DNA of 64,000 bases from Zizania palustris (lineage: Eukaryota; Streptophyta; Magnoliopsida; Poales; Poaceae): positions 34,801,337-34,865,336 of the forward strand of contig JAAALK010000080.1 in NCBI GenBank assembly GCA_019279435.1, in the 5' to 3' direction. The notes below the pieces were generated by a model. That model saw nothing but the letters and a program-made list of their open reading frames with translations. It did not search any database and was not told the DNA's origin. Position numbers and translations under genes: made by a program. This document shows, one piece after another, positions 45,457 through 55,130 of this stretch. How positions within the stretch are numbered: the stretch's first letter is position 1; every line of letters starts with the position of its first letter.

Positions 45457-46027
45457 AGGGCTAGCTAGCACATGTGACTAGGGTTAGCATGTGGACGGGA
45501 TAGCCGAATGGGGGATCAGTCATGTGGGGGCTATGGGCTCTTAGTAGCCTAGGTATTTTTGCGAAAACACATATGTTTCTTGTTTTTAGAGCACGCTCTA
45601 ATTTTTTCAATTTCCTCTCCTTATAGGAAATCTTAGGAAAATGAGGGTGCAAACATAAAAACACAAAACTACGGAAGGCACAACATTGAACCTTAATGTA
45701 ATTACCGATAAATAAGCGAACTTTTTCACAAAACGCCCATCCGCTTCACCTAAAAATCTCTAGGAGCTCCAATCAATAGCAGTTTTTAATTTATCTAATA
45801 CCGATAAATAGGAGTATTTTTTAGTAAAATGGCTAGACCACTACGAGTGGCTACGTCGAACACATTGCCCAAAATTATCTGGGAGCTCCAATCGGCACCG
45901 GTTTTAATCTATCTAATATCTAATGTTGTGTGGTAGTGACAATTTAACAATTATATATGTCTAGTACGTGTCTTCATCCATTTTTTTAGTATGTGTTTGT
46001 GTTGTCCCAGTTGCTTGTTGCATAGCA
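45457..46027 (+). promoter_or_regulatory. Upstream region of the P450 gene with tandem duplication
   Basis: The 571 bp between the transposon nest and the P450 start hold no other gene. Two tandem units, 45704-45799 and 45800-45921, each run from ACCGATAAATA through GGGAGCTCCAATC or AGGAGCTCCAATC to a TTTTAATxTATCTAATA end. A TATATATG at about 45953 is a possible TATA box about 75 bp before the ATG. No transcript start can be seen. Confidence 0.5.
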
Positions 46028-48833
46028 ATGGCCGGTTCTCTTCTTTGGTTGTCATGGCTTCTGGTGTCTCTCCTCTCCGTCTACCTCCTTGAACTCCTTG
46101 CGCACTACCGCCGTCAGCTCCCTCCAGGTCCCCGCCCGCTGCCGCTCATCGGCAGCCTCCACCTGCTCGGTGTCCAACCACACCGCTCGCTCGCCAGCCT
46201 CGCCAAGACGTACGGCTCGCTAATGTCCATCCGTTTGGGCACGGTCACCACGGTGGTCGTCTCGTCGCCAGAGGTGGCCCGAGAGTTCTTGCAGAAGCAC
46301 GACGCCGTCTTCGCTCACCGGTCCACTCCGGACACCGTCGTTGACCACGCCAGGAACTCAGCCGCCTGGCTGCCACCCGGGCGGCGTTGGCGCGCACTCC
46401 GCAAGATCATGGCGACTGAGCTGTTCGCGCCGCACCGGCTCGACGCGCTCCAGCCGCTCCGGGAAGAGAAGGTGGCGGAGCTCGTGGACCACGTCGCCCG
46501 GTTGGCGCACAAGGGCGCCGCGGTGGACGTCGGCCGCGTGGCGTTCACGACGAGCCTGAACCTCGTCTCACGCACCATCTTCTCGCACGACCTGACGAGC
46601 CTTGACGACCATGACGCGTCCAAGGGATTCCGTCAACTGATCACCGACATCATGGAGGTTGCCGGAACGCCGAACTTGTCGGACTTCTTCCCGGTGCTCG
46701 CCGCCGCCGATCTTCAGGGTTGGCGCCGGCGGCTGGCAGGGCTGTTGGCGCGGCTGCACCAACAGTTCGACGCCGAGGTGGACCACCGCAGGCTGCATGG
46801 CCATGACGCCGGGGAACATGAGAAAGGAAAGGACGACTTACTCGACGTGCTACTGAGGCTCGCCGCCCGGGACGACGACACAGCGGGGCTTGACGGCGAC
46901 ACGCTCCGGTCGCTCTTCGCGGTAAGCAGGACAACATATTCAATTATTGCTTATGAAACGTCGGGCAACTCTTGCCATCTTTTGTTTATTGAAGCGGTCT
47001 ATCGCCGCACGAAATTTCATTACATGCATGATTCCCAGAAAAAAATCTTGGGAGCGCCGGAGTTCGTGAGATCTTGTCGAGAAAACTCCAAACTTTGGAC
47101 GAACTTTGATTTAATTCGAAGCTAGCTAGTTGTTTCCCCGAAAAATTGTTGAAGCTAGCTAGCTGTTTAGAAACGTTCACTTAGACATATTTTTATTTAA
47201 AAATCAAATCATATTAATAATTAGTAAATTTACAAACATATCTAGCGTGTACAAATTATAATAATATTCGTAAGTGATTTCATAACATATTAATTTTGCA
47301 CCCATTAGAAAATTTATTAGAAAACAATCATTAAAGTTTAATTTTGATGATTTTTCTGTATTCAAAGATACGTATTACAAAAATAAAGGAGTGAATACTA
47401 TACTATTTTGAGCATATTTTTCAGATAGAGATTGTTAATTTGGTACATATTACTAAGTTCTCCGCACAATTAAGCGCATATATCCATCTTTTCATCTTTT
47501 GTTGTTGCCTGCTTATATGTTGTTAAGTAGCTAGAACTGTGGAAGTTGTATGTCCAATATATATAGCCCTTCAACGTAGTCGATTGAAAAAACAAAACTC
47601 TGAAATTTTAAACAAATATTATTAGTTATACAAATGCGTACAATACCAATAACTTGTATAAATATATCCTGGCATCCATGTTAGGAGAAAAATATTATGT
47701 GCATCCTAATTAGATAGTGTAGAGGCCCAGAGTTAGGGCATGTTTGGGAGGAGAAGGCTAAACTTTAGTGCAAAGAGCTAAAGTTTAGACCTTAAAATAG
47801 AAGACTAATTTTAGTCTCTTTTACTGTTTGGAAACATGTGTTAAACTTTAGTAATGAACGTACAAAAACCTTATTTACCCCTCCTTTCACCTTTCTTTTT
47901 TTAGCATCTACATGTTTGAGCGCAAAGATGACAATTAATGTAGGAGGGTTACTTTTAGCACTATTTAGCGTCATTTAGCACTCTTTGGAGGGGCTAATGA
48001 AAAATGGGGCTAAATTTTAGCACCCAGATTTTAGCCCACCTGTTTGGCTCCTCAAGGGCTAAAATTGGAGCTAAAGTGGGGGCTAATCTTTAGCCCCCTT
48101 TCCAAACAGGCCCTTAGTTATACATCCATTAGATGATTCGTGGTGTGAGTGTTGATCCACAATTAATTGATAACGTGCAATAATTGAATTGTAAACACCA
48201 TTTCATAAATACATATTTATGTTGCAGGACTTGTTTACTGCTGGAAGTGACACAAGCTCTAGCACAATAGAATGGGCAATGGCGGAATTGCTCCAAAACC
48301 CATTACCAATGGCTAAAGCTTGTGATGAGCTTGCACGAGTGATAGGCGAAAGAAAACGAGTTGATGAATCCGAAATTGATCAGTTGCCCTACCTGCAAGC
48401 TATCGTAAAAGAGACATTTCGACTGCACCCTCCTGTTCCGTTCTTGCTACCACGCAAAGCTAATATGACGATACGAATAATGGGTTACACAATACCTAAA
48501 GGTGCAAAAGTGCTGATAAATGTGTGGACTATGGGGCGAAACGAAGACATTTGGCAAGAACCTGAGAAATTCATGCCAGAGCGGTTCCTTGGAAGAACAG
48601 TTGGCTTTAGCGGTGGAGATTTGGAGCTCATCCCATTTGGTGCAGGACGTCGAATCTGCCCTGGAATGCCCTTAGCTATCAGGATGGTGCATGTGCTTCT
48701 TGCATCGTTATTGATTCATTTCAAATGGAGACTCCCAGATGAGGTCGAAAGGAACGGGATTGATATGACAGAGAGGTTTGGCCTGACCCTATCAAAAGCT
48801 GTTCCTTTATGTGCTATGGCCACACCGATTTGA
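46028..48833 (+). CDS. Cytochrome P450, CYP76M-like (two exons, 499 aa)
   Basis: Coding is join(46028-46921, 48228-48833), with a GT-AG phase-0 intron. It is a membrane-anchored monooxygenase of the endoplasmic reticulum. In rice, CYP76M enzymes hydroxylate diterpenes of the phytoalexin pathways; substrate here is unknown. The start is the ATG giving MAGSLLWLSWLLV, a hydrophobic anchor followed by the PPGP hinge (residues 32-35). The frame is open 60 bp upstream from a GTG, with no ATG. The I-helix AGSDTS is at 303-308, ETFR (ExxR) at 360-363, PERF follows, and the heme loop FGAGRRICPG at 435-444 has Cys442. The length is normal and there are no stops or missing key residues. The GC-rich first exon contrasts with an AT-rich second exon, as often seen in grass genes. 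Subfamily is from overall pattern; CYP76H is an alternative. Confidence 0.93.
46922..48227 (+). other. Intron of the P450 gene (1306 bp)
   Basis: The donor is GCG|GTAAGC and the acceptor TTGCAG|GAC. The joined frame reads straight into the I-helix. It is AT-rich and contains a Tourist-like MITE at 47736-48113. Short repeats of GAAGCTAGCTAG occur near 47119 and 47151. Confidence 0.92.
47733..48116. mobile_element. Tourist-like (PIF/Harbinger) MITE in the P450 intron
   Basis: The element at 47736-48113 (378 bp) is flanked by TTA on both sides (47733-47735, 48114-48116). The ends are inverted repeats: GGGCATGTTTGGG inward on the left, and GGGCCTGTTTGGAAAG as the reverse complement of the right. 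Both continue into GGCTAAA-type sequence. No coding capacity. Confidence 0.85.
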
Positions 48834-49013
48834 GTCAACAAGGCATGCACTCCGCCAGTAAGAAAATAATAGACTGCTCTTATCAATGGAGAGATTGTAG
48901 CAAGCATGGGATAAATAATATTGCGGTGAAAATTGCAATGTGCACGCCCATGTGTGGGATGATTTATAGGTTGAAATCTCGATATCTGCTGTTGTTCCAC
49001 GACTTAACAAGAC
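48834..49013 (+). other. Presumed 3' flank of the P450 gene
   Basis: Contains AATAAT at about 48865 and GGGATAAATAATATT at about 48910 as possible polyadenylation signals. Nothing else was recognised. Confidence 0.35.
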
Positions 49014-49221
49014 CATATATATATATATATATATATATACAAATGTTATTCTATTTCTCGAGGTAGAATAGTCATTCTACTAAAAAATTTACTACTGAGA
49101 AAAAATAGTACTCAATTGCTATTCTACTGAGAAAATCTACTACTAAAAGTGGTCGGTGTATAATAGCTATTGTACACACGTGATGTAGAATAGCGCTCCC
49201 ATTTATATATATATATATATT
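49014..49221. mobile_element. Micron-like MITE flanked by (TA)n
   Basis: About 165 bp lie between two TA microsatellites (49014-49039 and about 49205-49221). The ends carry TTATTCTA and the inverse TAGAATAGCG. This matches the description of rice Micron elements, which sit in TA repeats (from memory). Confidence 0.5.
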
Positions 49222-50193
49222 TACAATTTACCTAGATGTCCATCTATTTATTATGTACTAAATTTGTAATATTTTTTATTACTATTGCCCTTCTAAGCCT
49301 TCTCTGGAACATATGTTTCTTGATTAATTTTTGTGTTCGCAGATAGAAACACAATATTTGATAGTAAGATTTAAAGGGACATAATTTTTGTGCAAGATCC
49401 GGTTTCTCCGTGATGCTGTCAGGAGCTGGTCCTGGTCCTGGTTTGGCAGGCCAATTTGGTACGTTTTGTTTGAACTTTGACAGTAAGTATGGATAGGATA
49501 GGATAGTGACGAGATAATATATATGAGGAAGTTGATTAGACGGAGGTAATGAGATAATTTTTTATCTGATTGTTTGTATATAACCTAGATGTGATAAGTT
49601 TAAATTTAGTGGGGCCTACTTATCAAATATATTTTTTAATAAAAACATAATCACATATGAGATCTTATTTTATAGATTAAATTATAATTAATACAATGAT
49701 ACAATTAGATGATAAATTAGATAAATGATTTGGGAGTAAAAATCATTTCAATATTTATAAACGAAAAAATAAATGCATAATAACCAATCGGGAGACGTCA
49801 TCTCATCCAATATTAAATGAGCTTGTTTCAGAAAATTTTCTTCAATTCTTTTATCCAATATATCGAAAGAATATTTCTCTCGGTGACTATTTATTTTCAT
49901 CCTCTAACCAAACAGCTAATTAGATAGGATAACCTTATCCTATCTAAAGATATCTGTCACTTGTTAGCCAGTGATCCTGATACCATCAACACACACCTTA
50001 GCATTGCCTCCAACAGGCAAGCTATACGTCGACACAACATGTCAGCCTTCAGTGACACAGATACGAACGACACACGTTGTCAGCTTCTTATTAAGACACT
50101 TCACCTATCATATTCTAAAAGTCACATCTCCTTTTAGAACTATAATTAAGAAAGATATGTTATTTAAAAGCTTTACAGTTTAAGAACATTGAT
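49222..50193. other. Noncoding interval
   Basis: No gene was recognised. GGATAGGATAGGATAG at about 49493 and GATAGGATAACCTTATCCTATC at about 49924-49945 bracket an AT-rich stretch that could be another decayed insertion, but no clear inverted ends or duplications were seen. Confidence 0.4.
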
Positions 50194-51195
50194 CACTACT
50201 ACAAACCGTCACTGTAGTGGCGTTAGGCAAAACCACTGTAGTGACGGGCCATTAGATGCCCGCCACTACAGTTGCTGGTGCTGACAGCAGCACCGGCGCC
50301 CGCCACTATTGTTGGTAAAGTAGTGGCGGTCGGTGCTGACGTCATCCCGGACCGCCACTATTGTACCAATAATAGTGGCGGGCGCTGGTGCTGCCCGCCG
50401 CTGCTAATATGGCCGCCACTAAAGTATTGATGACATCACTTGCGACCGCCACTACAATTCTAGCTATAAATGCGCAGCTTCTTCCTCCCCGAGCTCTACC
50501 GGAGTTCGCATTTAATTTTGTCCGTACAATGGCGATAAAAATCTAGATAAAGAGAGGGAAGGCTTTGTTTTCATTTCTTTTGAAGGATTTCATTCTAGGA
50601 GGTAAATCCATGCCGAATCTTACATTTATTTTGTATTTAATCATGTATACAATGAGTTATTAGCGTTTTACTAATTTAGGGTTTGTGAATAGAAATTTTC
50701 AAATAATCTTCCATTTAAAGTGTTACCTTCTCCCAAATGAACAAATATGACCCTCCTCACAATTATTCATCACTTGTATATTGATTTACGTCATTTTAAT
50801 CTCTTTTTTAATTTGATTTATGATTATAGATCTAGAGTTATGTTGTTTGGAGAGAGAGAAACCAATATAGTTAATTTATTTAATAATTTTTTCTGCTTAA
50901 TAAATAGTTTTAATTAAAGCATTGAGGATTTTTAATTAATGTTGTTATGAGCGATAATAAATCAATATATTTTCAATTTGTAAATTACTAAAATTAACAA
51001 TAATGAATTTATTAATATTTTTTCAAATAATATATGTTTTAGATCGAGCACAGGTCCTGGATGTACTCGTCCAACGACGGAGATGTGATGGCATATTTTA
51101 ACAGAGTAACTGAATTTACTGAAGCTGCCGCACAAATATTGAAGGCAACACATGATAACCACTTACTCGTGCTGTTTGAGTGTGATAGGAGCTGA
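50194..51195 (+). mobile_element. CACTA (En/Spm) element, 5' end only
   Basis: The terminus CACTACTACAAA at 50194 is followed by subterminal repeats of GTAGTGGCGG and CCGCCACTA in both orientations (50205-50455). A TATAAATGCGCAGC promoter-like box follows at about 50464, then a GT...AG stretch and one transposase exon. No matching 3' terminus was found, so the element is truncated. Confidence 0.7.
51043..51195 (+). pseudogene. CACTA transposase N-terminal exon (Transpos_assoc-like)
   Basis: After a splice-like TGTTTTAG the frame reads RSWMYSSNDGDVMAYFNRV and then FTEAAAQILKA before a TGA at 51193-51195. RSWMY followed by a helical segment is the opening pattern of the transposase-associated domain (PF13963, from memory). 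The CPCxxC part expected next is missing. There is no catalytic domain, so it is a remnant. Confidence 0.5.
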
Positions 51196-51590
51196 AGAAC
51201 TTTTTTTTAATTTTGTTATTGTTTAGATATTTTAGACATCATACAAGCTCTGTAAATATTTAGTAAAAGTATGTAATCAGATCAGTGATATGAGTTCTCA
51301 ACCGAGTTGACAACTAGTCCTATTCTAGGGGTAGGGGAGGTGGTTCATTCAAGACTTCTATCCTCACTTTGATTGGATCAGGTACATCTTCTGATTTATT
51401 TCTCAAGATAATTAGTAGCAAACACCCAATTTACAATTTCTCCAAAGTTCTGTCTACAAAATACTCAAATTCAAATTTTAATTTGGAGATGATCATTACA
51501 ATTCTAGATATTTGTTGGACCGACACAAGCGAATAGTTTTGAGCTAAGTGTGACGGTTTTGAGCCAAAACTATCAAATCCCTTGTCGCTT
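51196..51590. other. Noncoding interval
   Basis: AT-rich with no recognised gene or repeat boundary. Confidence 0.4.
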
Positions 51591-52280
51591 TTGCACCATG
51601 TCTTCGGAGTGGACCACCACGATTCCACGGCTCCTCATGCTTGGCCTTTGTCTGTCCATATACTAAACCATACATGGCCGAAGTCAAGATAAGCCATTCG
51701 TATTTTGAAGTGCCTCTTCGAAGTACACCTTCAAAGTGTCTCCCTCTGGATCCCACCTTCGAAGTGCCTCCCATCGGAATACACCTTCGACGTGCCTCTC
51801 CACGGAGGTCTTCATCAGCCACCCTTTGAAGAGTCTCCCTCTAGAGTACACCTTCGAAGTTCATGCCTATCTCCGTTCAGTGCTCCTGTGTCTGAGACCC
51901 TCCGTCCAGAGAGCCCTTCAAACACCCCTTGGACCACCCTTGACTTCACCCAGCTTCCTTGATCCTCTCGCACCAAGATTCCTACTTAGTCCTGACCCCT
52001 TGCTGTTAGACAGCCAAGATGCATCCACTTCATGCACGTCATGAGACAAGCAAACATTTTTTGCAGCACCCTTCGGTACACACCGAATCTTTCGGTAAGT
52101 ACTCTATTTTGCAAAAACCCTTCGGTGCACACTTCAGTGTAGAACCCAAATACCGACCCCTTCGGAAATGAACCCTTTGAAGCACACTTCGGTGTACAAC
52201 TCCAAAATACCAAACCCTTCAATAAACCCTTCGTGCACAGATACTTGTCAATCACTCATCACTCAAACTGACCAAGGCAC
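51591..52280. repeat. Repeat fragment with CTTCGAAGTGCC motifs, related to 59270-59600
   Basis: Short units around ACACCTTCGAAGTGCCTC recur several times. A later part (about 51945-52000, and CTTGTCAATCACTCATC at about 52243) parallels 59325-59385 and 59537-59553. Overlapping frames on both strands are by-products. It is probably LTR-derived; the element is unidentified. Confidence 0.5.
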
Positions 52281-52394
52281 ATCTCAATTTGGTTTCTCAA
52301 TATTCTTTTCTCCTACCTAAATGAATTTATATTATTTCAAATTCAAGATAATTTATTGTCTTCTGATTTTACTGTAGTGTTAGATTAGAATTAG

Positions 52395-52592
52395 TTGAGG
52401 GCTGAGATTTAACATAAAAAATTAGGAAAAATTACTCACATGCTATTATAATTTTAAATAATTGCCTACATACCACTGTCAGTAATTGTGGTAGCCCCCA
52501 TTTATTATTGACACACCGATGGCATATTGGCAAACCGTAAAATTTTTAATGGCATAAAAGAAATTAACCCAATAAATTAAGGGCTGAGATTT
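52395..52592. mobile_element. Small unclassified insertion flanked by 13-16 bp direct repeats
   Basis: AGGGCTGAGATTT at 52398-52410 recurs at 52580-52592; extended to 16 bp, 15 match. The 170-bp insert is AT-rich with no recognised tail or internal promoter. Long target duplications suggest a SINE-like or other target-primed insertion. Confidence 0.45.
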
Positions 52593-53516
52593 GTTTGATG
52601 GTTGTCCATCGTTACGACAACAGTTCACCTATTATATAGTGTCGTTCCGTGGGAACAACAAAAGCCTATGGGGGTGCCCATAGTTTGATTTATGTAGGTA
52701 GAAGGGGGAGTCACGATTAGGGACCGATGTTTACCTCAACGGGTGAGGCAAAAGATGGATGAGATAGGGGACTCAAGAAGATTTTAGATAGATTCGGGCC
52801 TTCCCGAGGATAATAGCCATACTCTTGTATGTGTATGATTGTAGGAGGGAGTCCTCATAAAGGGTCTCTCAGTGTTCGGATATCGGATTATATCATATCT
52901 CTACTTCTAAAGCCTCCACCTAGTCCTTTTATATGAGAAGGACATGGGGGTTATAGGAAGGTAAATGTTGTGCTAATGGATGTAGAAACAACCACGTAAT
53001 GGTGGGTTATTGGCAAGAATAACCATAATGTTATAATGATAGTCTTGATGAAGGTAATTGTTGCCTTGATGAATTGCAGACCGTTCGTTGGTGTTCAGGC
53101 ACTCGGACAAGCATCTTTCCCAAGTACGAGATCTAGAGGTCTTGTGGTTCCCTAGAGTCAGTCTTCATGAGTCGGTCGACTACCTGATAGTCACCTTGAA
53201 ACCACTCGGTAGGGTAACCGGGGTTATATCCTTGACAGCAGCCCCAAGCTTTTTTCGGTGTGCGATCGACTAGGAGAAGATGTAAAGATATCCAAGTGAT
53301 TTTGTTGTTTATACAGTCTTCCCGATCGGTGCACCGCCCAAGTGCACCTACAAAGTGTAGCCCCCGAGGCCTAAGTTTATTCATGGAATAAGCTTCAGTC
53401 TCAAAAATGGCTTCTAAAAACTTTTCTTCGGCATTGATGAGTAGTGGAAACATATGGATCCATTGTCGGCGAAAGGAACCACTCATGTGGGATCGGAATG
53501 GCAACTAGAGGGGGGT
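52593..53516. other. LTR-like noncoding segment
   Basis: No gene. Phrases such as TTCGGGCCTTCCCGAGGATAATA and AGTCCTTTTATATGAGAAGG look like U3/R of a grass gypsy LTR. CAACTAGAGGGGGG at 53503-53516 looks like a polypurine tract followed by a TG start at 53517. The ends were not matched to any partner. Confidence 0.35.
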
Positions 53517-54360
53517 GAATAGGCGCCTCGACAAATTCTCGCGAATATGATGGCATGTTCAAAACACCCCAACACACCTCTACAAAATTCAAATTTCAAG
53601 TCTGAATCGAACAATGCAAATCATAGCAAAAGCGTGTTTCAAAATTCAGTTCAGATCAAATCGGAGTTTGAACAGTCGATCTGTATTGTCAATATTTGAA
53701 ACTCCGAACTACAGCTGCTATATCAGCAAACGAACAGTCAACCGGAAGGTGTCGATCATTGAACCTCCGATAGGTTTCAAAGATTCAAAAAACTCAGAGA
53801 TGCACAATTTGAAATGACTTAACAGAATTTAACCCCAATTGAATACTCAATACTTTTGACAAAAACTAGACGATGAATAGTACACAAATTCAGTTTTGAT
53901 TCAGAATTCAAAGTTCAAATTCAAAACAGATTTCAAATTACAGATTCAATAGAAATCATACACCTCCAAACAGATTACAAAATTGGGACAATTTCTAAAT
54001 AGTTTTGAAACAATCTGGACGATGAACAGTAAAAACATATTTCAAATTAATTTAGAATTCAAGTTTTAATTTCAATTTCAATTCTGAAAAATTTCAATTC
54101 TAATCAATCTCAGTTCTGACTAGCAATGGATTCAAGTTTTAGCTCAATCAACAATATCTGAGATAGGTTCTAAAAAGCAAAACCTATTCAGTCAACTTTG
54201 GGTAAATTAGAACTCATATTTCAATTGAAACAAACTTATCGCACAATATCTGAAAACTTCAATACTGGTACTGAACCAGCACAATCAAGATGAAAAGTAT
54301 TTCATGCTGTACCACAACTGTGTAGTGTTTGTTCAAAAATAATTCAGAATGAGATGCTAC
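53517..54360. other. AT-rich noncoding sequence, left of CACTA element
   Basis: Starts TGAATAGGCGCC after a purine tract, so it may be the beginning of a long LTR. It is dominated by TTCAAAT/CAGATT words. It continues after the CACTA element at 57253. No protein supported. Confidence 0.35.
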
Positions 54361-54384
54361 CACTACAAGAAAACAGAAAATTTT

Positions 54385-54550
54385 CGTCGGCTAAAATAAC
54401 TTCCGTCGGTTTTTCCAAAAACCGACGGAAGTTAAATAACTTCCGTCGGTCTAGACGGGCCGACGAAAGTTAACATAATTTTTGTCGGCTTTTTCTTCTA
54501 ACCGACGGAAGTTATGTAACTTCCGTCGGTCTTTCTCTAAAACCGACGGA
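54385..54550. repeat. Left subterminal repeat array of the CACTA element
   Basis: Several copies of CTTCCGTCGG and its inverse CCGACGGAAG, often paired as hairpins. Likely transposase-binding sites by analogy with En/Spm. Confidence 0.8.
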
Positions 54551-54629
54551 ACTTATATCCATCAATTAGGTCTCCCTCTCCCAACCTCGCATCCCTCCTC
54601 ACTTTCCCCAATCTCCCGTTCGCACTCAC

Positions 54630-55130
54630 GCCGCCTCCGCCGCCTCTCCCCGCCCCGCCGGCCTCCGCCGCCTCTCCCCGCCCCGCCGGCCTCTGCCGCC
54701 TCCGCCCGCCTAAGCCCCGCCGGCCTCCGCCGCCTCCACTCGCCTCCGTCCCTCCGGCCTCCGCCCGCATCGCCCCGTCGGCCTCCGTCCACCTCGCCCC
54801 GCCGGCCTCCGCCGCCTCCGTCCGCCTCGCCCCGCCGGCCTCCGCCGCCTCCGCCCGCCTAAGCCCCGCCGGCCTCCGCCGCCTCCACTCGCCTCCGTCC
54901 CTCCGGCCTCCGCCCGCATCGCCCCGTCGGCCTCCGTCCGCCTCGCCCCACCGGCCTCCGCCGCCTTCGTCCGCCTTGCCCCGCCGGCCTCCGCCGCCTC
55001 CGCTCGCCTAAGGCCCGTCGGCCTCTGCCACCTCCACGCGCCTCCGTCCCGCCGGCCTCGGCCCGCCTCGCCCCGTCGGCCTCCGCCCGCTTCGCCCCGC
55101 CGGCCTACGCCGCCTACGCCCCGCCGGCCT
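54630..55130. repeat. GC-rich minisatellite with 149-bp higher-order period
   Basis: Basic units around CCCCGCCGGCCTCCGCC. A larger block starting TAAGSCCCG recurs at 54711, 54860 and 55009, exactly 149 bp apart. Since 149 is not a multiple of three, each block shifts frame and the apparent Pro/Ala/Gly-rich frames on either strand are not a conserved protein. Confidence 0.85.

Noticed and set aside
45968..46027. In-frame 20-codon N-terminal extension of the P450
   Set aside because: It opens at GTG, not ATG; the next ATG (46028) gives a normal microsomal P450 anchor and length.
46315..46943. Open frames antisense to P450 exon 1
   Set aside because: Expected shadows in a GC-rich exon; no family motif.
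46922..47125. Reading through the P450 exon 1 to 47125 as a short protein
   Set aside because: It runs past a good GTAAGC donor into AT-rich intron; splicing to 48228 restores the conserved I-helix in frame.
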